A DNA stretch of 64,000 nucleotides from Capronia americana (GCA_016110215.1 JADWQD010000010.1:62001-126000); one strand, 5' to 3'. Counted from the first letter of the stretch, positions 9,096 through 20,756 are shown. Notes: generated by a model from the sequence alone, not told the origin. Numbers and translations are program-made.

Positions 9096-11717
9096 GTGGA
9101 TGAGAGGATGAGGTGAAGATGCGAAGCTCGGCCGGATGGTCGGCACTCAATGAACAGGAGCTTTCGCCAGGCTGGGAAAGCGCATCAACAGGAAGCTTGT
9201 CCATATGAAGGAATTGAACGTGACTAAGTACGGTAAGGAAGCAGCAGGAAGGACTATGTGTCGTCTGGCTGATTCATAAGAGGGGGTGGATCAGGATTCG
9301 CCTAAAGGGGGCATGGATTAAGCGACAGTTTTGGAAGAGTCGAAAGCTTCGATAAGCATTCTAGCGTGACATGGAAGCACACTCGGTTGGGAGATTTCCC
9401 CTGTTGATCCTTTACATGAGCCTGAATTCGAACGAGGGTGCAAGGGAGTCATCAAAAAGACGAGGCTTAGCTTAATCGCGTTGTTCGACACTAAGCTGGC
9501 TGCTTCCACCAGCTGGGCAACTTCCAGATACGCTCGCACATGTCGTGTTGGCAAGAAAGCGCCTTGCATCAGCGGCCTCTGCGTTGGCTCTCCATGCAGC
9601 GACCATTATTGAACCTCGGCGCAGTGTTGCACATCTGCGACGGACGGGACTGATGACAGCCACCTTCTCGTTTTGTTATGTGGTTTTCCCTTTCGGATTT
9701 TTGTCTCGGCAACCGCCCGAGTCTGCACAGTCTGTTAGGCATCTGTCCGGCCACTGTGCAAACTGACATAACTAGACGCAAGATGCTGATTCGACGTTGG
9801 CCTTTGTACGGATTCAATGTCAGCAGAGGGCCGTGACTGAGAGCACGGCTAATTGGCGGACGGACCGACGCGCACCTGGATGGTCTGGAGATTGTGGCAT
9901 GATTACCGAATACTCCTGACCAGTACGCTGCGTTGCGGTTCAGTCCGGCTCTTGGGTGCACTCAGTAACGTACGATTGCCATTTCGGTGAAGCCTGGGCC
10001 GGCGTGCCGGCTGAAGAGCTCTGATTCCCCGAAAGATCTGTCGATTTGTGCCAGGGCGTTTCGACAACCATGTGCGTCGAGGCCGGGGGACAGTCTAGAA
10101 CCTTTCTCATGAGATTGGGGTCTGGGCTTCAAGCCCATCAGCTGAGTCGCAGGGGTAGCTAAGTGGTTTCAGCTCTGGCGCCTGACGGGGCTTTCCTTGC
10201 CGATGGAAAAGGACAAGGTACTACCAATTAGGCGTGAACATCCGTAGTTAGGACACGCAACAGAATGTCTTGGTTACAATGCAGAGACCTTCGAAAGGGA
10301 ACAATATTCACTGCTGATACTGCCGTACAGATCGAGATCTCTACGGAATCCGAACGTGCTGCTTCTCATCATCACCTTACCACACTCTCAAGGGCACCAG
10401 GGTTCGGCGGGACGGAGTTCTTCGTTCGCTATGCAAAACGGATGACTGACCTTGAGGCCGACAGCAAACCGTGCATAGCAGCATCTGCGACGAGGCCGAG
10501 AGATCCGTCGCGGTCCAGGCTGAGGGTTACAGGCCACAAAGGGCAGGCTGCCAACAAGAGCCTTATGCTTGCCTGACTAAGAGAAGCTTCTTAGGTCAGT
10601 CGGAGTTTGGGAAGAAATCACCCAATCAATGAGAGGGTGTGGTGCGAGAGACAGAAGAGACAGACGCGAGGGAACAAGGAAAGCGTACTGCGTAGACGCC
10701 GGAAGGAGCTAACCACGAAGGAAAAAATTGCTGAAGTGACACACACGCAATGTAACTGTAGAGTAACACAAAATACGAGCACGCTTCACGGGTTGGTATA
10801 CCACAGTATTCCCGGAACTCTGGCTAATTAATCAGTGGCCCTGTCAGGCGTTGATGAGCTCAACAGACATGCCGAGACTTTGAGTTGCTGCATGCTGAGT
10901 TGTGCAAGACCTGCGTAAAGCAATGCGCCCATGAGACTTGCGCGTTGCAGTGCTCAGCCATGAATCCAATTCAAGCAGCCAATATGCTGTAGCCTGTGTG
11001 CGTGCGGTAAAGGAGATTCTGTGACGGAGAATGGCACCGCCAAAATGCTGAGGGCGGCCTGACCAGACAAGAATGACCAAACCGAGTCGTTAACCACTCT
11101 AACCACGCCGGGCGGGAAGGCATACGTACGCCCTGGTGTGCAGGTGGGGAAGGGATAACGTGATGAGGCCGCGCAGAGCAACCCTGCGGAAGAACAGTCA
11201 GGCGGTCCCTGACTCCCCTGCTGCATGAATCAGGCCAGGCAGGCTGCCACCAACCGGCTAAGTTAAACCTTGACCGACGGCTTTGGTGGGTTCGGCCTCC
11301 CCAGTGACATCTTCCTTGCATGCGATCTGCACCCCCTGTCGACACTGTTTTCTGCACGATTGCCAAATTGCTGCCTTATCCATAACAGTCCGGTCGACCC
11401 TTGGGATTTTGTATTTCACTCTCATTTCATCCGCCTTCTTCGAGTCTTCCATCTTGCTTCTTCTTCACAAGCATCATCTGAACGACGAAACACACTGTCA
11501 AGATCATAGTGCTGTACATCGACCGTCAACACTGCCACCAACACTCAGAGTCGTTGCCGCTCGCATTCTACGACGACGTCATCGCTTCTTCAGACTCAGT
11601 CCCATTGCTGAGCGATTCTCACACCAAACAACCGCGGTTGCTGCTCAGCTGTCGCCTGTTCCCTGGTGCTGTCCCGGTACCAGCTTCGACAAGCCAACCT
11701 TTGCCCAGCCAGACACA
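9096..11717. other. Long spacer and 5' leader of the Cys-rich mini-gene
   Basis: I see no convincing coding region in 9.1-11.3 kb. The open frames are short, overlap on both strands and lack coding codon use. From about 11400 to 11700 the plus strand becomes C/T-rich (CTTCTTCGAG, TTGCTTCTTCTTC), typical of a fungal promoter and 5' leader for the gene starting at 11718. A tRNA-like stretch near 10151 was judged a coincidence. Confidence 0.4.
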
Positions 11718-11986
11718 ATGTTCTCCTGCTCAAATCAGCCTCGGGGTTGCCGTGGGCGATGCGACACGCCCGGGGCGAAGTGCAGTGAATGCAGAGTACG
11801 TTCCACTCCTCTCGCTGTTCTTCCCCAGCTGCTAACACTCCGTCTTTTCAGATGTACAACTTCCGCAATCGATCTAGCAAACAATATCGATCTGTTCTCA
11901 CACAGCCGCTGAACTCCCGGTCGGGCCTCATGACTACGTCCTCGGAGGCTGATGTCACCATGCAGCATTTCCCTGCAGAGAGGTAG
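11718..11986 (+). CDS. Small Cys-rich two-exon protein, 70 aa
   Basis: Two short exons, 11718-11795 and 11852-11986, flank a 56-bp intron with donor GTACGT, branch GCTAAC and acceptor TTTTCAG. Both junctions are phase 0. The first exon encodes a compact cysteine motif with C4, C11, C15, C22 and C25 (C-x6-C-x3-C-x6-C-x2-C), rich in Arg and Gly, which may bind zinc. The second exon gives a basic, Ser/Thr-rich tail starting MYNFRNRSSKQYRS. There is no signal peptide. The ATG (ACACAATGTTC) lies in good context after a C/T-rich leader. The near-perfect intron and clean frame argue it is real, but I do not recognise the family and no function is claimed. Confidence 0.6.
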
Positions 11987-14060
11987 CGCCCACTCAGGAG
12001 CGAATTCAAGCCCGACACACGATATCTCAACCAATCCCACCCTCCAATCCTCATTTCACCCCATTCTTGCTTTTGCCCAATCTTGGCGAATCAACCAGGT
12101 CCGGCAGAGGGCAGGGCAGGAGGGGTGCTCACGATCTCGATACCCTATGAGCGACGACATTACGACCGCCACATCCGATTGGCATTTTCTGTTATTCCCG
12201 CCACTTCTTCATCACCGCTTTTCCGGCACCCCTCAATTCTGTCTTGTTGGGTTTCAGCGACGGCGTCTACGGGGCACAATTGACATCAACATACTTTAGC
12301 GACACTTGCATTGGGGGCCAGCACACAATCAATCCTGCATTCTATTTTCCGACTTCGATTTCCAGTCAGACTACCCTTTCGAGCCATAGGCATTGTGGCT
12401 CAACGCCTTATCATTATCAATGACGCCAGACTCGGCCACTGGTGACGACTTGCTGCAGCTGCAGCTGCAAGCAAAGGGTCCTTGTGGGACTAGTTTGGGC
12501 GGGGATTGTCGATCTTTCTGAACATATGGGGTCCAAAAGCACGCCGGTGCCATGGTGCGAAGGACGAAAAGCGATGGAACTGGGTGTACGGATACCTGGT
12601 AATGAGGCAGCAACTGGTTTTGTTGCCCATGTACACCAATATTAGTTGCGAATGAGTATAGCGCCATCGCAAGCTACCTGTACTTTACAGACGAACTTCT
12701 CCACACACGGAGAGTGACCTAGATACAAATCAACCCAAAAAAAGTTGAACAAGTTATTTCTGGCTTCGCTTCTCCATGTCATCGCGTACTTGGATTCCTC
12801 GTCCCTCTGCAACGCAAAGCTGCTCAATTCTGGCATGTTGCATATGCAATTACTGACAAGTGCTGAGATGAGGGACTCTAAGTCCTGTCACGCCTGCATT
12901 CTCGCAAAATATCTCAAGTTACCGTGTGCGCATCGAAAATGCCGCAGCTTCTTCCGGCCGGCTGCTGCAGAATCCCCCACTCCGATCCGAGAACGCATAA
13001 TACTAATGTCAGAGTGAGATGCACTATTTCTCAAGATCAAGTCGTTGCCGTCCAAGCGTACTCGTAGAAAGATGCGTCCGACGTTCACTTAGTTGAAGCC
13101 GGAGCAATGAATTGCTAGTTGCATTTGGTGGCCTCGTTTTGTCTCTAATTTTGAAAATGGAGCAAGCCGCGGGTGCTCGCAAGAGCGGAAAATTGGTGAG
13201 ACAACAGGGCGGTGCTCATGCAGCCAGTCAGCGAGGGTAGAGCGCTTCGCACCAATGTAGCTGTCGCCTGACCCGCCGGCTCTATCCGGTTCCCTCACAT
13301 GATCAACTCACAATCATCTTTGCGACGAGGTGGCATGATTGGTGGTCTGTTAGGACTCAAACCCATCTCCAAACCGGACATGCGATTCGGGCTCCCCTCG
13401 ACACGATGCCGAGGCACCAGCTTGGAATTATTCCTCAGGCGTGTCGAGATGGCCACGGGAATAAGTTAGGGTGGCCGAAGCTTATCCGACGCGCCAACTG
13501 GGTCGATATCGCCGTATGCAGATGCAACAAAGCAAGCTTGTATCAGTCCTTGCTGACTTTCACCTCAGATGTGAAGCCTTTATCGGCTAAATGCTCAAGC
13601 CGCCCTCCACGATGGTGTCGCTCTCACCGCGACGGTGAAGGGTTCAAGCCGCCTAAGATCGCGTCGACGGAGCTCGAAATCACATTGCTTAACGGAGCCA
13701 GTGACTCGAGACGTCGAACGTCCGCATTACACCACAATGGCGGCTACGGCCCATGTTCGTATGCTGGAGCATTCGACGAGGCTGCTCGCTACGAGTTGGT
13801 CAAAGGATACTTGGATCTGATCCCTCGACGCCGTGGTTTGGAGCAGTCCGTCGCTTTCTGAGCGGCACAGTTCGATGGTTGATTACACTTGAGATGCTAC
13901 ATGTAGCTGTCGCGCTTGACTCGAGCTCAGGAAATGCTACTTCCGTGCACAGCGGTCGTGCCTTCCTCGTCATGGGGGCGCACTACTTATGCGAACTGCG
14001 CTTGTGCTCTCCTCCTCAAGCCGCCATATCCCCAGGCCTGCAATTTTGGATACATCCAGT
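11987..14060. other. Spacer, 3' of the mini-gene and upstream of the Ser/Arg-rich gene
   Basis: No supported gene. A 151-codon open frame at 13406-13861 on the plus strand has no recognisable domain and poor coding character. It could hide an upstream exon or a long 5' leader of the gene starting at 14061. CAGCTG-type repeats occur near 12455-12470. Confidence 0.35.
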
Positions 14061-16670
14061 ATGAGCAATAGACCTGGGGGCGATGGCTTCGCTATGGTTG
14101 CCGCCAGACATGCTATGACCTCGTCCGAAGTTGGTTCTGAGAACTACGGAGCACTGCCATCCTCTTACCGTCGACGCATCCGAAAGTCGAGATCTCTTGC
14201 AACTGTACACCAAAATAGCAACCTTCGTCTGCGAATCCAGCGTTCTGTTCCGTTCCTTCGTCGTCAAAGCACAACCATATTCCACAAGAGCTCAGATGCA
14301 CCATGGGAAAGGCGCGATGACGCGGTGCAGCTTGCTCGAGCACAGTACTTCAGCGGGTCCGATCATCAAGATACACAAGAACTAGAGCTGTATGGGTTCC
14401 CTAAAGTTGACCGGAAAGAGCATCGCAAGTTCAGAAAATCAGTTCGTGGAAGCCAGACGTCAGACGGCCATATTCCATCCACAGTCAAGAGATCATCCTC
14501 ATTGACTGCGACGATCCGCAACCGTGTCCGACAGGTCATTGGAAGGACTTTGAACAGGAAAGACAGCCTACCACCTCAACAACTCGAGGCTCGGCGCAAT
14601 TACTTTTCCGAGCTAGACCAGGATGCTGGCCCTGCCTGTGGCTTTGATACCTATACAGTAGGCGAAGACGCTCTGCGGAAGACCGATTTCTGCCCTTCTG
14701 TTCCCGAAAATGATGTCCTCGAAGATCTTGACAAGGTTCCTTATAATCTCGCTTCTGCGGCCAGCCGCGAGAGTCTCCATTCCAATGCAGGATCTCGGGT
14801 GACCAGCTGGACCAATTCCAGCATGACGGGCTCCATTGGTTTACGTTCTGGTCCGATGGAACGCAATCGATTGTCAATCATCAAAGAAGATGGTGGACCG
14901 CATCAGCCCTCCTCATCCGCAGGGAAACATATTGGGGGAGTTGAGATATTCCGCGAGCCGTTACAGCCAGTCACAAATGATGGTGTGGTAGCCCCTGCCG
15001 TTAACACTCAACGGGTCTACTCAGCTTTGATCAAACGAATCAATGAGGAAGAGGCAGAAGTTGAGAGGACGCGACTTGCCGTCGAGGCCCTCGACCAGGA
15101 GCGCGAAGGAGACACCAAAGGGCTACTTGCGGCAAGACAGACTATCAGAGCAGTGCAGAGCGATTCCTCGCTGGCGACTTTGACGGCCGACCACCGAAGC
15201 CGGCGCTTCAGCAGCCGCTCTGCCTCATGGGACCTGGATCCGGCGGCAAATGACCCTGCGACGGGTGCCCGACACAAGGAGAACTCTGGTGGGAGACGGG
15301 AGCGGCTGGTGGAGCAAGAATCGCAGTCAAGCTTCTTCCCCTTCTCGAGCGAAAAGAGCCCAAACACGCCGAGTCCTTTCAAAAAGTTCCTCAAAGAGAG
15401 ACGAAGTCGGACGCGCACCCGGAGCAGGAGCCGAAGCAGCACCCGCGACCATGCACCAGATGTGGACGCCAGCAGCGTCGTCATCAATCGCCAGTCGATC
15501 AATCCTGTGATGAATCGATCACGGTTCGCTTTGAGCAGTGCAAGCATCTACTCACGGACAACAAATGGTGGATCAAATGAACAATACCGGCGCCAAATCG
15601 ACAGTTCAGAGGAGCTGCTTGACCCCGCGCACAGGGACTCGGAGTCGATGGGGATGGCGTCGATCCTGCCAACCAACCACGCTTCTTACGATCAAGGTCG
15701 ATGGAATCCATGGTCAGACCCAATGGAGCTGCAACGTTATGCCGCCGACCATAACTCGCACACCCGGGAGAGAGCTCAGATCAGCTCTGAGGAGGACTTG
15801 CGAGGCAGAGATGAGATGCGCTCTGGTGGCAATACGACTCGAAATGCTCGCACTGATCTACACGCCACCCCCGGAGCCCAGACGCCGAAGGTGCGCATGG
15901 ACACGGTTCCCAGTCAAGCTCACGATCAGCTCCGCAATAAGTTAAGTGCCGACGCACTGAGCAACATTTCCAACAAGGCTGATGATGGGAGTAAGGGCAG
16001 CGGTAGTCTGCGGAAACTCAGCCCGGGAAATCTGGCGAAGATGTTCAAGGATAGAAAATCCCAGAAAGCACTCAGGCCTCCAAGTGCAGGCAAGGAAAAC
16101 AGCCCAACAGCTCGAGAGGGCTCGCCGCCAGTTAGCACACCGGGCCGACTCCACCTCCAATTCCGGAACGGGACCTCGACAGGGCGCTTACGCCAAAAGG
16201 CTGGCGAAACCGCGTTCTACACTCAAAACTGTGTCTACTCGACACCTAGAGGCTCCATCTCGACCACACCCAGCCGGTCCCACGATAGTCCGAGTGAGAA
16301 TGTCAAACACCATCTGGTGGCCCGGCTCTCTCGGCCCTTCAATATGGACGTGCCTCCACACAATCGCCCCTTCGATAGCATGTATCTTGGGAAGAGGACA
16401 TTTGGCCACCCTGACACTTTTGGGGACAACCGATTGAGCGTCGCGCCCAGAATATCTGAAGACATGAGTGAGCCGAACAAGGACCTGGTGGCAGACGAGA
16501 CTGCTGCACTGCCATCCAGAACCTACTCTGCCGGGAGAAGCGCGGCGAAGATGTTCGGTCTCCTTGGCAGTAAGAGGATGGTCAGCAACTTTCTGAAGAG
16601 TCGAAGAGGGGATAGGAGTACGAGTGCAGGCGAACAAAATGTGGCAGAGGGAAGCCCGGCGTTCATCTAG
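14061..16670 (+). CDS. Large disordered Ser/Arg-rich protein, conserved fungal type
   Basis: An uninterrupted 869-aa frame from an ATG in good context; an in-frame upstream ATG at 13989 adds 24 unlikely residues. No enzymatic domain is visible. It is mostly Ser/Arg/Pro-rich and probably disordered. Short well-ordered blocks stand out: SSYRRRIRKSRS near the N-terminus, a basic stretch TATIRNRVRQVIGRTLNRKD, PPQQLEARRNYF, SRVTSWTNSS, TQRVYSALIKRINEEE (start of a short coiled coil), SPFKKFLKERRSRTRTRSRS, and a conserved-looking C-terminus (AKMFGLLGSKRMVSNFLKSR). From memory these blocks recall an uncharacterised protein family widespread in Pezizomycotina. Many Ser-Arg sites suggest phosphorylation. 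Upstream exons cannot be excluded. Confidence 0.75.
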   Translation: MSNRPGGDGFAMVAARHAMTSSEVGSENYGALPSSYRRRIRKSRSLATVHQNSNLRLRIQRSVPFLRRQSTTIFHKSSDAPWERRDDAVQLARAQYFSGSDHQDTQELELYGFPKVDRKEHRKFRKSVRGSQTSDGHIPSTVKRSSSLTATIRNRVRQVIGRTLNRKDSLPPQQLEARRNYFSELDQDAGPACGFDTYTVGEDALRKTDFCPSVPENDVLEDLDKVPYNLASAASRESLHSNAGSRVTSWTNSSMTGSIGLRSGPMERNRLSIIKEDGGPHQPSSSAGKHIGGVEIFREPLQPVTNDGVVAPAVNTQRVYSALIKRINEEEAEVERTRLAVEALDQEREGDTKGLLAARQTIRAVQSDSSLATLTADHRSRRFSSRSASWDLDPAANDPATGARHKENSGGRRERLVEQESQSSFFPFSSEKSPNTPSPFKKFLKERRSRTRTRSRSRSSTRDHAPDVDASSVVINRQSINPVMNRSRFALSSASIYSRTTNGGSNEQYRRQIDSSEELLDPAHRDSESMGMASILPTNHASYDQGRWNPWSDPMELQRYAADHNSHTRERAQISSEEDLRGRDEMRSGGNTTRNARTDLHATPGAQTPKVRMDTVPSQAHDQLRNKLSADALSNISNKADDGSKGSGSLRKLSPGNLAKMFKDRKSQKALRPPSAGKENSPTAREGSPPVSTPGRLHLQFRNGTSTGRLRQKAGETAFYTQNCVYSTPRGSISTTPSRSHDSPSENVKHHLVARLSRPFNMDVPPHNRPFDSMYLGKRTFGHPDTFGDNRLSVAPRISEDMSEPNKDLVADETAALPSRTYSAGRSAAKMFGLLGSKRMVSNFLKSRRGDRSTSAGEQNVAEGSPAFI

Positions 16671-18116
16671 GCTGGGGATTTGGACTAGGGTGGGTGAGAT
16701 CATTGTCGTCGGGCTGACCAGTATCCCTTAGGGAGCCAGAGGCCGTCAGGGCCAACACACTCGCTAGCGGTCAAACGTGGCAAGACACACACATTGGTTA
16801 GATCTCGAGGGAGGCTTTCAGCCTCAGGAACGCGTGAAGATCCGTCAAGATCCGTCGATCTCCCGAAAACTGTGAGCCCCAGATTTCCCCTTCGCTTACG
16901 TAAGCATCGAGACTCTGGTGGTCGTGCAGTCTGGATGTAACTTTGATCGGACGACAACGAATGTGAGAAAAACCACTGACTGAGCCAGATCGCCCTCATC
17001 ATGCATGTAGTCGTTCCCAGGTAAGAGCGTCTGTTTGCTGATGCGGTGAGGTACCCATTTCCTCTGTTCACCACGGCAAGTTTTGCCACACCGTCCCTCT
17101 TTGCCGTAGAGGCAACTGTGATGCCTTGTGAACACTCTCGAGGCAGCTACGGTGGCTCCGTCACGAAGTGGTCAACGGTCGTCAAAGTCTCATGTCAAGC
17201 TCACTGTTGCCTCACTGCTAAGTCATGGTGGGTTGTTTAACGTGTTCGCTGCTGCTGCTGCACACCCCCTTTTGACCCGTCTCTGGCTATTGGCCCAGCT
17301 GCACCCAGTAACTCCTTCTATTTGCAATCCCACCTCTACTGTTGCCAGGAGTAATGTCGTGTTCTTCTTGCTTGCACTGTACCCCGCTATGATGTCTTTG
17401 TAAACTCCGCCCTGCGAGTGCGCATGCATTCATCACCATGTTACATCGTTTATCGTTCAAGCTGCGCTCAAGTTTATACCCTCTCTATCGAGCTACCCGA
17501 CGTCCTCCTGTTTGTCCCTCTACTGTTCCATGTCGGTGGTCGATGTACGCAGCAAGAGGAGGAACACTCCTGTTACATGTCGGTGATCGTTATATGCAGC
17601 AAGAGGAGGGACTACACTAATGGATACATATGGAGGGGGTTCGCCACACGACAAGCTCGGCCCCGTTGGCTTCGCTACAGACTACAGCATCGCTACAGTT
17701 CACATTGCCCAAGGAGCACGCATCTGCAGATTCAAACCCCTCCACGACGAAGCGCGAGTCGTCCTCATCTTCGGCCACCCTTATCGACGTCGACGCCCCT
17801 CATCCCTACCCACACACACTGCCTCAACGGCTTCCGTTACTCCTCACGACGATATGCCCAGCAGTCTCCATCCCAAGAAGACAGAGTTTGGGTCGGTACT
17901 CCACCATCCCCTCTTCATGACGAAACAACCATTGTTATTATTGTTGTTGTGTTTCCCAATACAGTCTCGTGGTGGAGAACCGCTTGATGCCCTTCTTCCT
18001 TCTCTGCTCTGCTCGTTCTCTCTCTTCTTTCTTCCTTTCTCCATCTTCACAGTAAGGTCCCAACAGAGCAAAAGTTTCGCTGATAGCTATACAGATTCTT
18101 CATTACAACAACAGCA
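16671..18116. other. Spacer and C/T-rich leader of the PP1-motif gene
   Basis: No supported gene. From about 17270 to 18110 the plus strand is strongly C/T-rich, with runs such as TCTCTCTTCTTTC shortly before the ATG at 18117. Overlapping plus-strand frames here (17418-18210) are low complexity and differ between frames, so they are treated as leader sequence. Confidence 0.45.
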
Positions 18117-19094
18117 ATGGCAAAGGAGTTCTCTTCTAAGTCTTTGTCTGTCTCCGGCGGTGTTGACTCGAGGAGGGGCTCGCGGGCTTCCAGGGCGCGT
18201 CCCTGGTTGACCAACAGTGTCCTCCGAAGACAGTCGGCCGCCACTGGTGTCAAGGGTTGTGAGGATGCCCCCTCGCTTCCCAAGGCTACCACTGTGACCC
18301 TTGGCTCGGACCCGGCGCCGCCCGTTACTGTCGAGTGTGTTTCTGAGAAGCAGTCGGCGTCCAAGATACCCATCTTGGTTCGTCGTTGCGGATTGGCCTC
18401 ACTTGGCAAGGGCGGCGTGCAGGAGAAGGCCAAGTCAACCGCCATGCCATCCACCGTCACAGGGATGGCGACCTCTGCGTCACGGATTCCGGTTCGTGCC
18501 AAGGTGTCGTCTGTTGGGCTCCGGCTTGCTCCTCTGCAAGTACGTCCCAGCAAGGCCCTTGGTGCTACTGCTGGTCTCCGGGTGGGCAAAGAGGTTGGCA
18601 ACAAGAGGGGTACTGGGGGTTCTGCCGCAGCCATCAGCCGGCCCATGCCTGAGCCAGAGGAGATGTCGATTCAGAAGTGCATCAACCCGAAGCCAATCAG
18701 GACCCATCGATCTGACATTGTTGTCAGGTCGATCCTGAAGCATCGGGCGAAGCGTTCTGATGACACTGATGCTCGCCGTCCGCTCTCTTCTCCCGGCAAT
18801 GGAGTGATATCCAACCCGGCCGAGAAGAAGAGTGTGACATGGCCCGAGGTGTACGCAATCCCCACCCCGGCACGCCCATGGCCCAGGGAAGAAATTCCCT
18901 GCTGGGAGTGTCGGCTGTGTAAGGGTTGCGGACACGCAGGCTGGTGTCCGTCGCTGATTGGCGTCACGCGGGGTCCGCAGGAGATTGATGTCTGGCTGAG
19001 GGAGCAGAGGGCCCGAGGCTATGATTATCTGGAGCATTCGGGTGGGTTCTTGAGCTCGAGGGATCATGATCCCACCGAGCCCGTGATCTTCTGA
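18117..19094 (+). CDS. Candidate protein-phosphatase-1 docking protein with a Cys cluster
   Basis: Single-exon 325-aa basic protein with start context AGCAATGGC. Three features stand out. RSILKHR at 204-210 contains a SILK motif. KKSVTWPE at 237-244 fits the RVxF docking consensus ([RK]-x-V-x-[FW]). Known PP1 regulators carry SILK upstream of RVxF in this order. A cysteine cluster follows at 262-277 (C262, C265, C268, C271, H273, C277), which could bind metal. The N-terminal half is Ser/Thr/Pro/Lys-rich and probably disordered, with repeated ASKIPILVR / ASRIPVRAK-like segments. The C-terminus (GVTRGPQEIDVWLREQRARGYDYLE) looks folded. PP1 binding is inferred from motifs only. Confidence 0.72.
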   Translation: MAKEFSSKSLSVSGGVDSRRGSRASRARPWLTNSVLRRQSAATGVKGCEDAPSLPKATTVTLGSDPAPPVTVECVSEKQSASKIPILVRRCGLASLGKGGVQEKAKSTAMPSTVTGMATSASRIPVRAKVSSVGLRLAPLQVRPSKALGATAGLRVGKEVGNKRGTGGSAAAISRPMPEPEEMSIQKCINPKPIRTHRSDIVVRSILKHRAKRSDDTDARRPLSSPGNGVISNPAEKKSVTWPEVYAIPTPARPWPREEIPCWECRLCKGCGHAGWCPSLIGVTRGPQEIDVWLREQRARGYDYLEHSGGFLSSRDHDPTEPVIF

Positions 19095-20011
19095 TGTACT
19101 GTGTGAGCCACTCGTGGCCCGAACTCTCAGAGTTTGAAATCACACACTGTACATCTTTACACCCGTCTGCTTCCAGCTCTCTGTCGGTACCGTTGGTTCT
19201 GGGGAATTTTCAACTCGTGGGTTCTGGGGGATCTTCATGCAATGGCTGCAGACTGTCCGAGGCATTCGGTGGGGCATCACTGATTATCGACGCTGTCTGT
19301 CTAGTCGCAGAGGCTTCGGGACGCCAGAAGTTTCTTGCCTTGGTTGCTAAACCTTTGCTTATCTTCCTCATGTTCGTCCACTGAGTTTCAGCTTACAGGG
19401 GGTAAGGCTGGGGCTCTTTGGGCAGTTTGCGATGCGCTCGAGCAGGGATGTGTGACACACATGGGCAACCGAGCACAGTTTTGTTTTTTCTTTTCTTTTC
19501 ATCTCTCACAGAAAATTACAAAAGGCCGATCGAGGACGCTCGTGAAGCCACCAAAAAAACTTGGAAAACTACAAAATCATACTCAATGTTCTTTTGCTTT
19601 TTGGTAGATAGCTTCACAGGCTGTGCTCATCTTGATGGTTGCTTCATGTGTGTGAGGATTTGAGAGATGGGAGTGAGCAGGCTCTGGGCCATGGTTCTCA
19701 CACTTTTGTCACTTCTGGGGGAAACATCAAACACCAGCATTTCGCACGGGTCATCAGAGAGGTCAGATTGAAGGCTTCTTGCCTGAAACAGGGTTCTGAT
19801 TCTCTCCTTTGGTTCATATGCACATTTTTTCATCACTCCTGCACCGCCTGTCTGGCCTTACACTACTGCCTGATGGAGTGGAGCGGAGTCGTGGTTTTGC
19901 ACTCTCCTTGGCCTTACACTCATGCCTTGGGATGTGCAACCCGTTACTTTTTCATCATCGTGGTGCCTTGAGCAACACTTTGGAGAAGAGGAGAACCGTA
20001 CATAGTGGGCT

Positions 20012-20096
20012 TGAGGGGGAAATGGTATGTCCTTAGTGGACTTAACTGGGGGAAGGTATGTCCTTAGTGGACTTCAGGGGGAAATGGTATGTCCTG
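20012..20096. repeat. Imperfect tandem repeat of about 31-32 bp, three copies
   Basis: The phrase GGTATGTCCTTAGTGGACTT occurs at about 20024 and 20055, and GGTATGTCCT again near 20087. Each copy is preceded by a G-rich GGGGGAA stretch. Confidence 0.7.
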
Positions 20097-20384
20097 ATGT
20101 GACCTTTCAGTCGCACTATTCACAAAAGGCTACTACGCCGTGAAGAAAGAAAGAAGAAAGACGGACACGGGGAGACAGTTGCCATGATGGGCATATCATG
20201 CCGAGCATCGTCATTCTACTGTTCATGTTCATGTTCATGTTGTATTATCAAGGTTCTTCAGGGCCGATTGTTGTTAATCCTGACGCACATCGGGCGTGTC
20301 GCGCTCGAGTCAATACTAATTTTCCTGGGGGCGAGTCTAGGTGCCGTGAGTTGTAAGTTGTAGATGGAAGGAACTTACAAAGGG

Positions 20385-20408
20385 AAGGTAAGGTAAGGTA
20401 AGGTAAGG
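20385..20408. repeat. (AAGGT)n microsatellite
   Basis: Four complete AAGGT units plus a partial fifth. Confidence 0.9.
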
Positions 20409-20545
20409 AGCCGTCTGCGCGTGGATCATACGGGGCAAAGACTGTACATACAGGTCCTGTATGGAGTATTGATTGTAAACGACCTCCGCACTCCGCTACT
20501 GTGGCTTACCAGGTAGGTACCTACCTAGGTATAGAGTGTTACTAT

Positions 20546-20599
20546 ACTATACTGTACTGTAGTACTATACTGTACTGTAGTACTATACTGTACTGTACG
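20546..20599. repeat. Three 18-bp tandem copies of a TACTGTA-type unit
   Basis: Copies at 20546-20563, 20564-20581 and 20582-20599, unit ACTATACTGTACTGTAGT, with only the end of the last copy changed. The GTACTGTAC core recurs near 20690, 27320, 39540 and 44115. Confidence 0.85.
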
Positions 20600-20756
20600 T
20601 ATATAGTACCGTAGTTCATAGTGTATATGGTACATCAAATCAATTGGCACAAGGACTACAAGCTCATCCCTCCGGTGGCGTTAGTATTGTACTGTACTGT
20701 ACTGTGATTAGCGCTCAGATCTCTCTCTTCTTTATGGTTGCGTAACCTTAGCCTGG

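Noticed and set aside
10151..10250. tRNA-like stretch (GGTAGCTAAGTGG) in the 9-11 kb spacer
   Set aside because: Resembles an A box, but there is no matching B box, no cloverleaf and no acceptor stem.
11075..11110. Minus-strand GTGGTTAGAGTGGTTAACGA, reminiscent of a tRNA 5' half
   Set aside because: No T-arm or acceptor pairing downstream; judged a chance match.
13406..13861. 151-codon plus-strand frame upstream of the Ser/Arg-rich gene
   Set aside because: No domain, unusual composition and no supported splice to 14061. Left as spacer, though an upstream exon cannot be excluded.
15017..15547. 176-codon open frame on the minus strand
   Set aside because: Leu/Arg/Ser low-complexity shadow of the Ser/Arg-rich gene.
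17418..18210. Overlapping plus-strand frames of 189 and 196 codons
   Set aside because: They lie in a C/T-rich leader, are low complexity (Leu, Ser, Pro runs) and conflict with the well-placed start at 18117.
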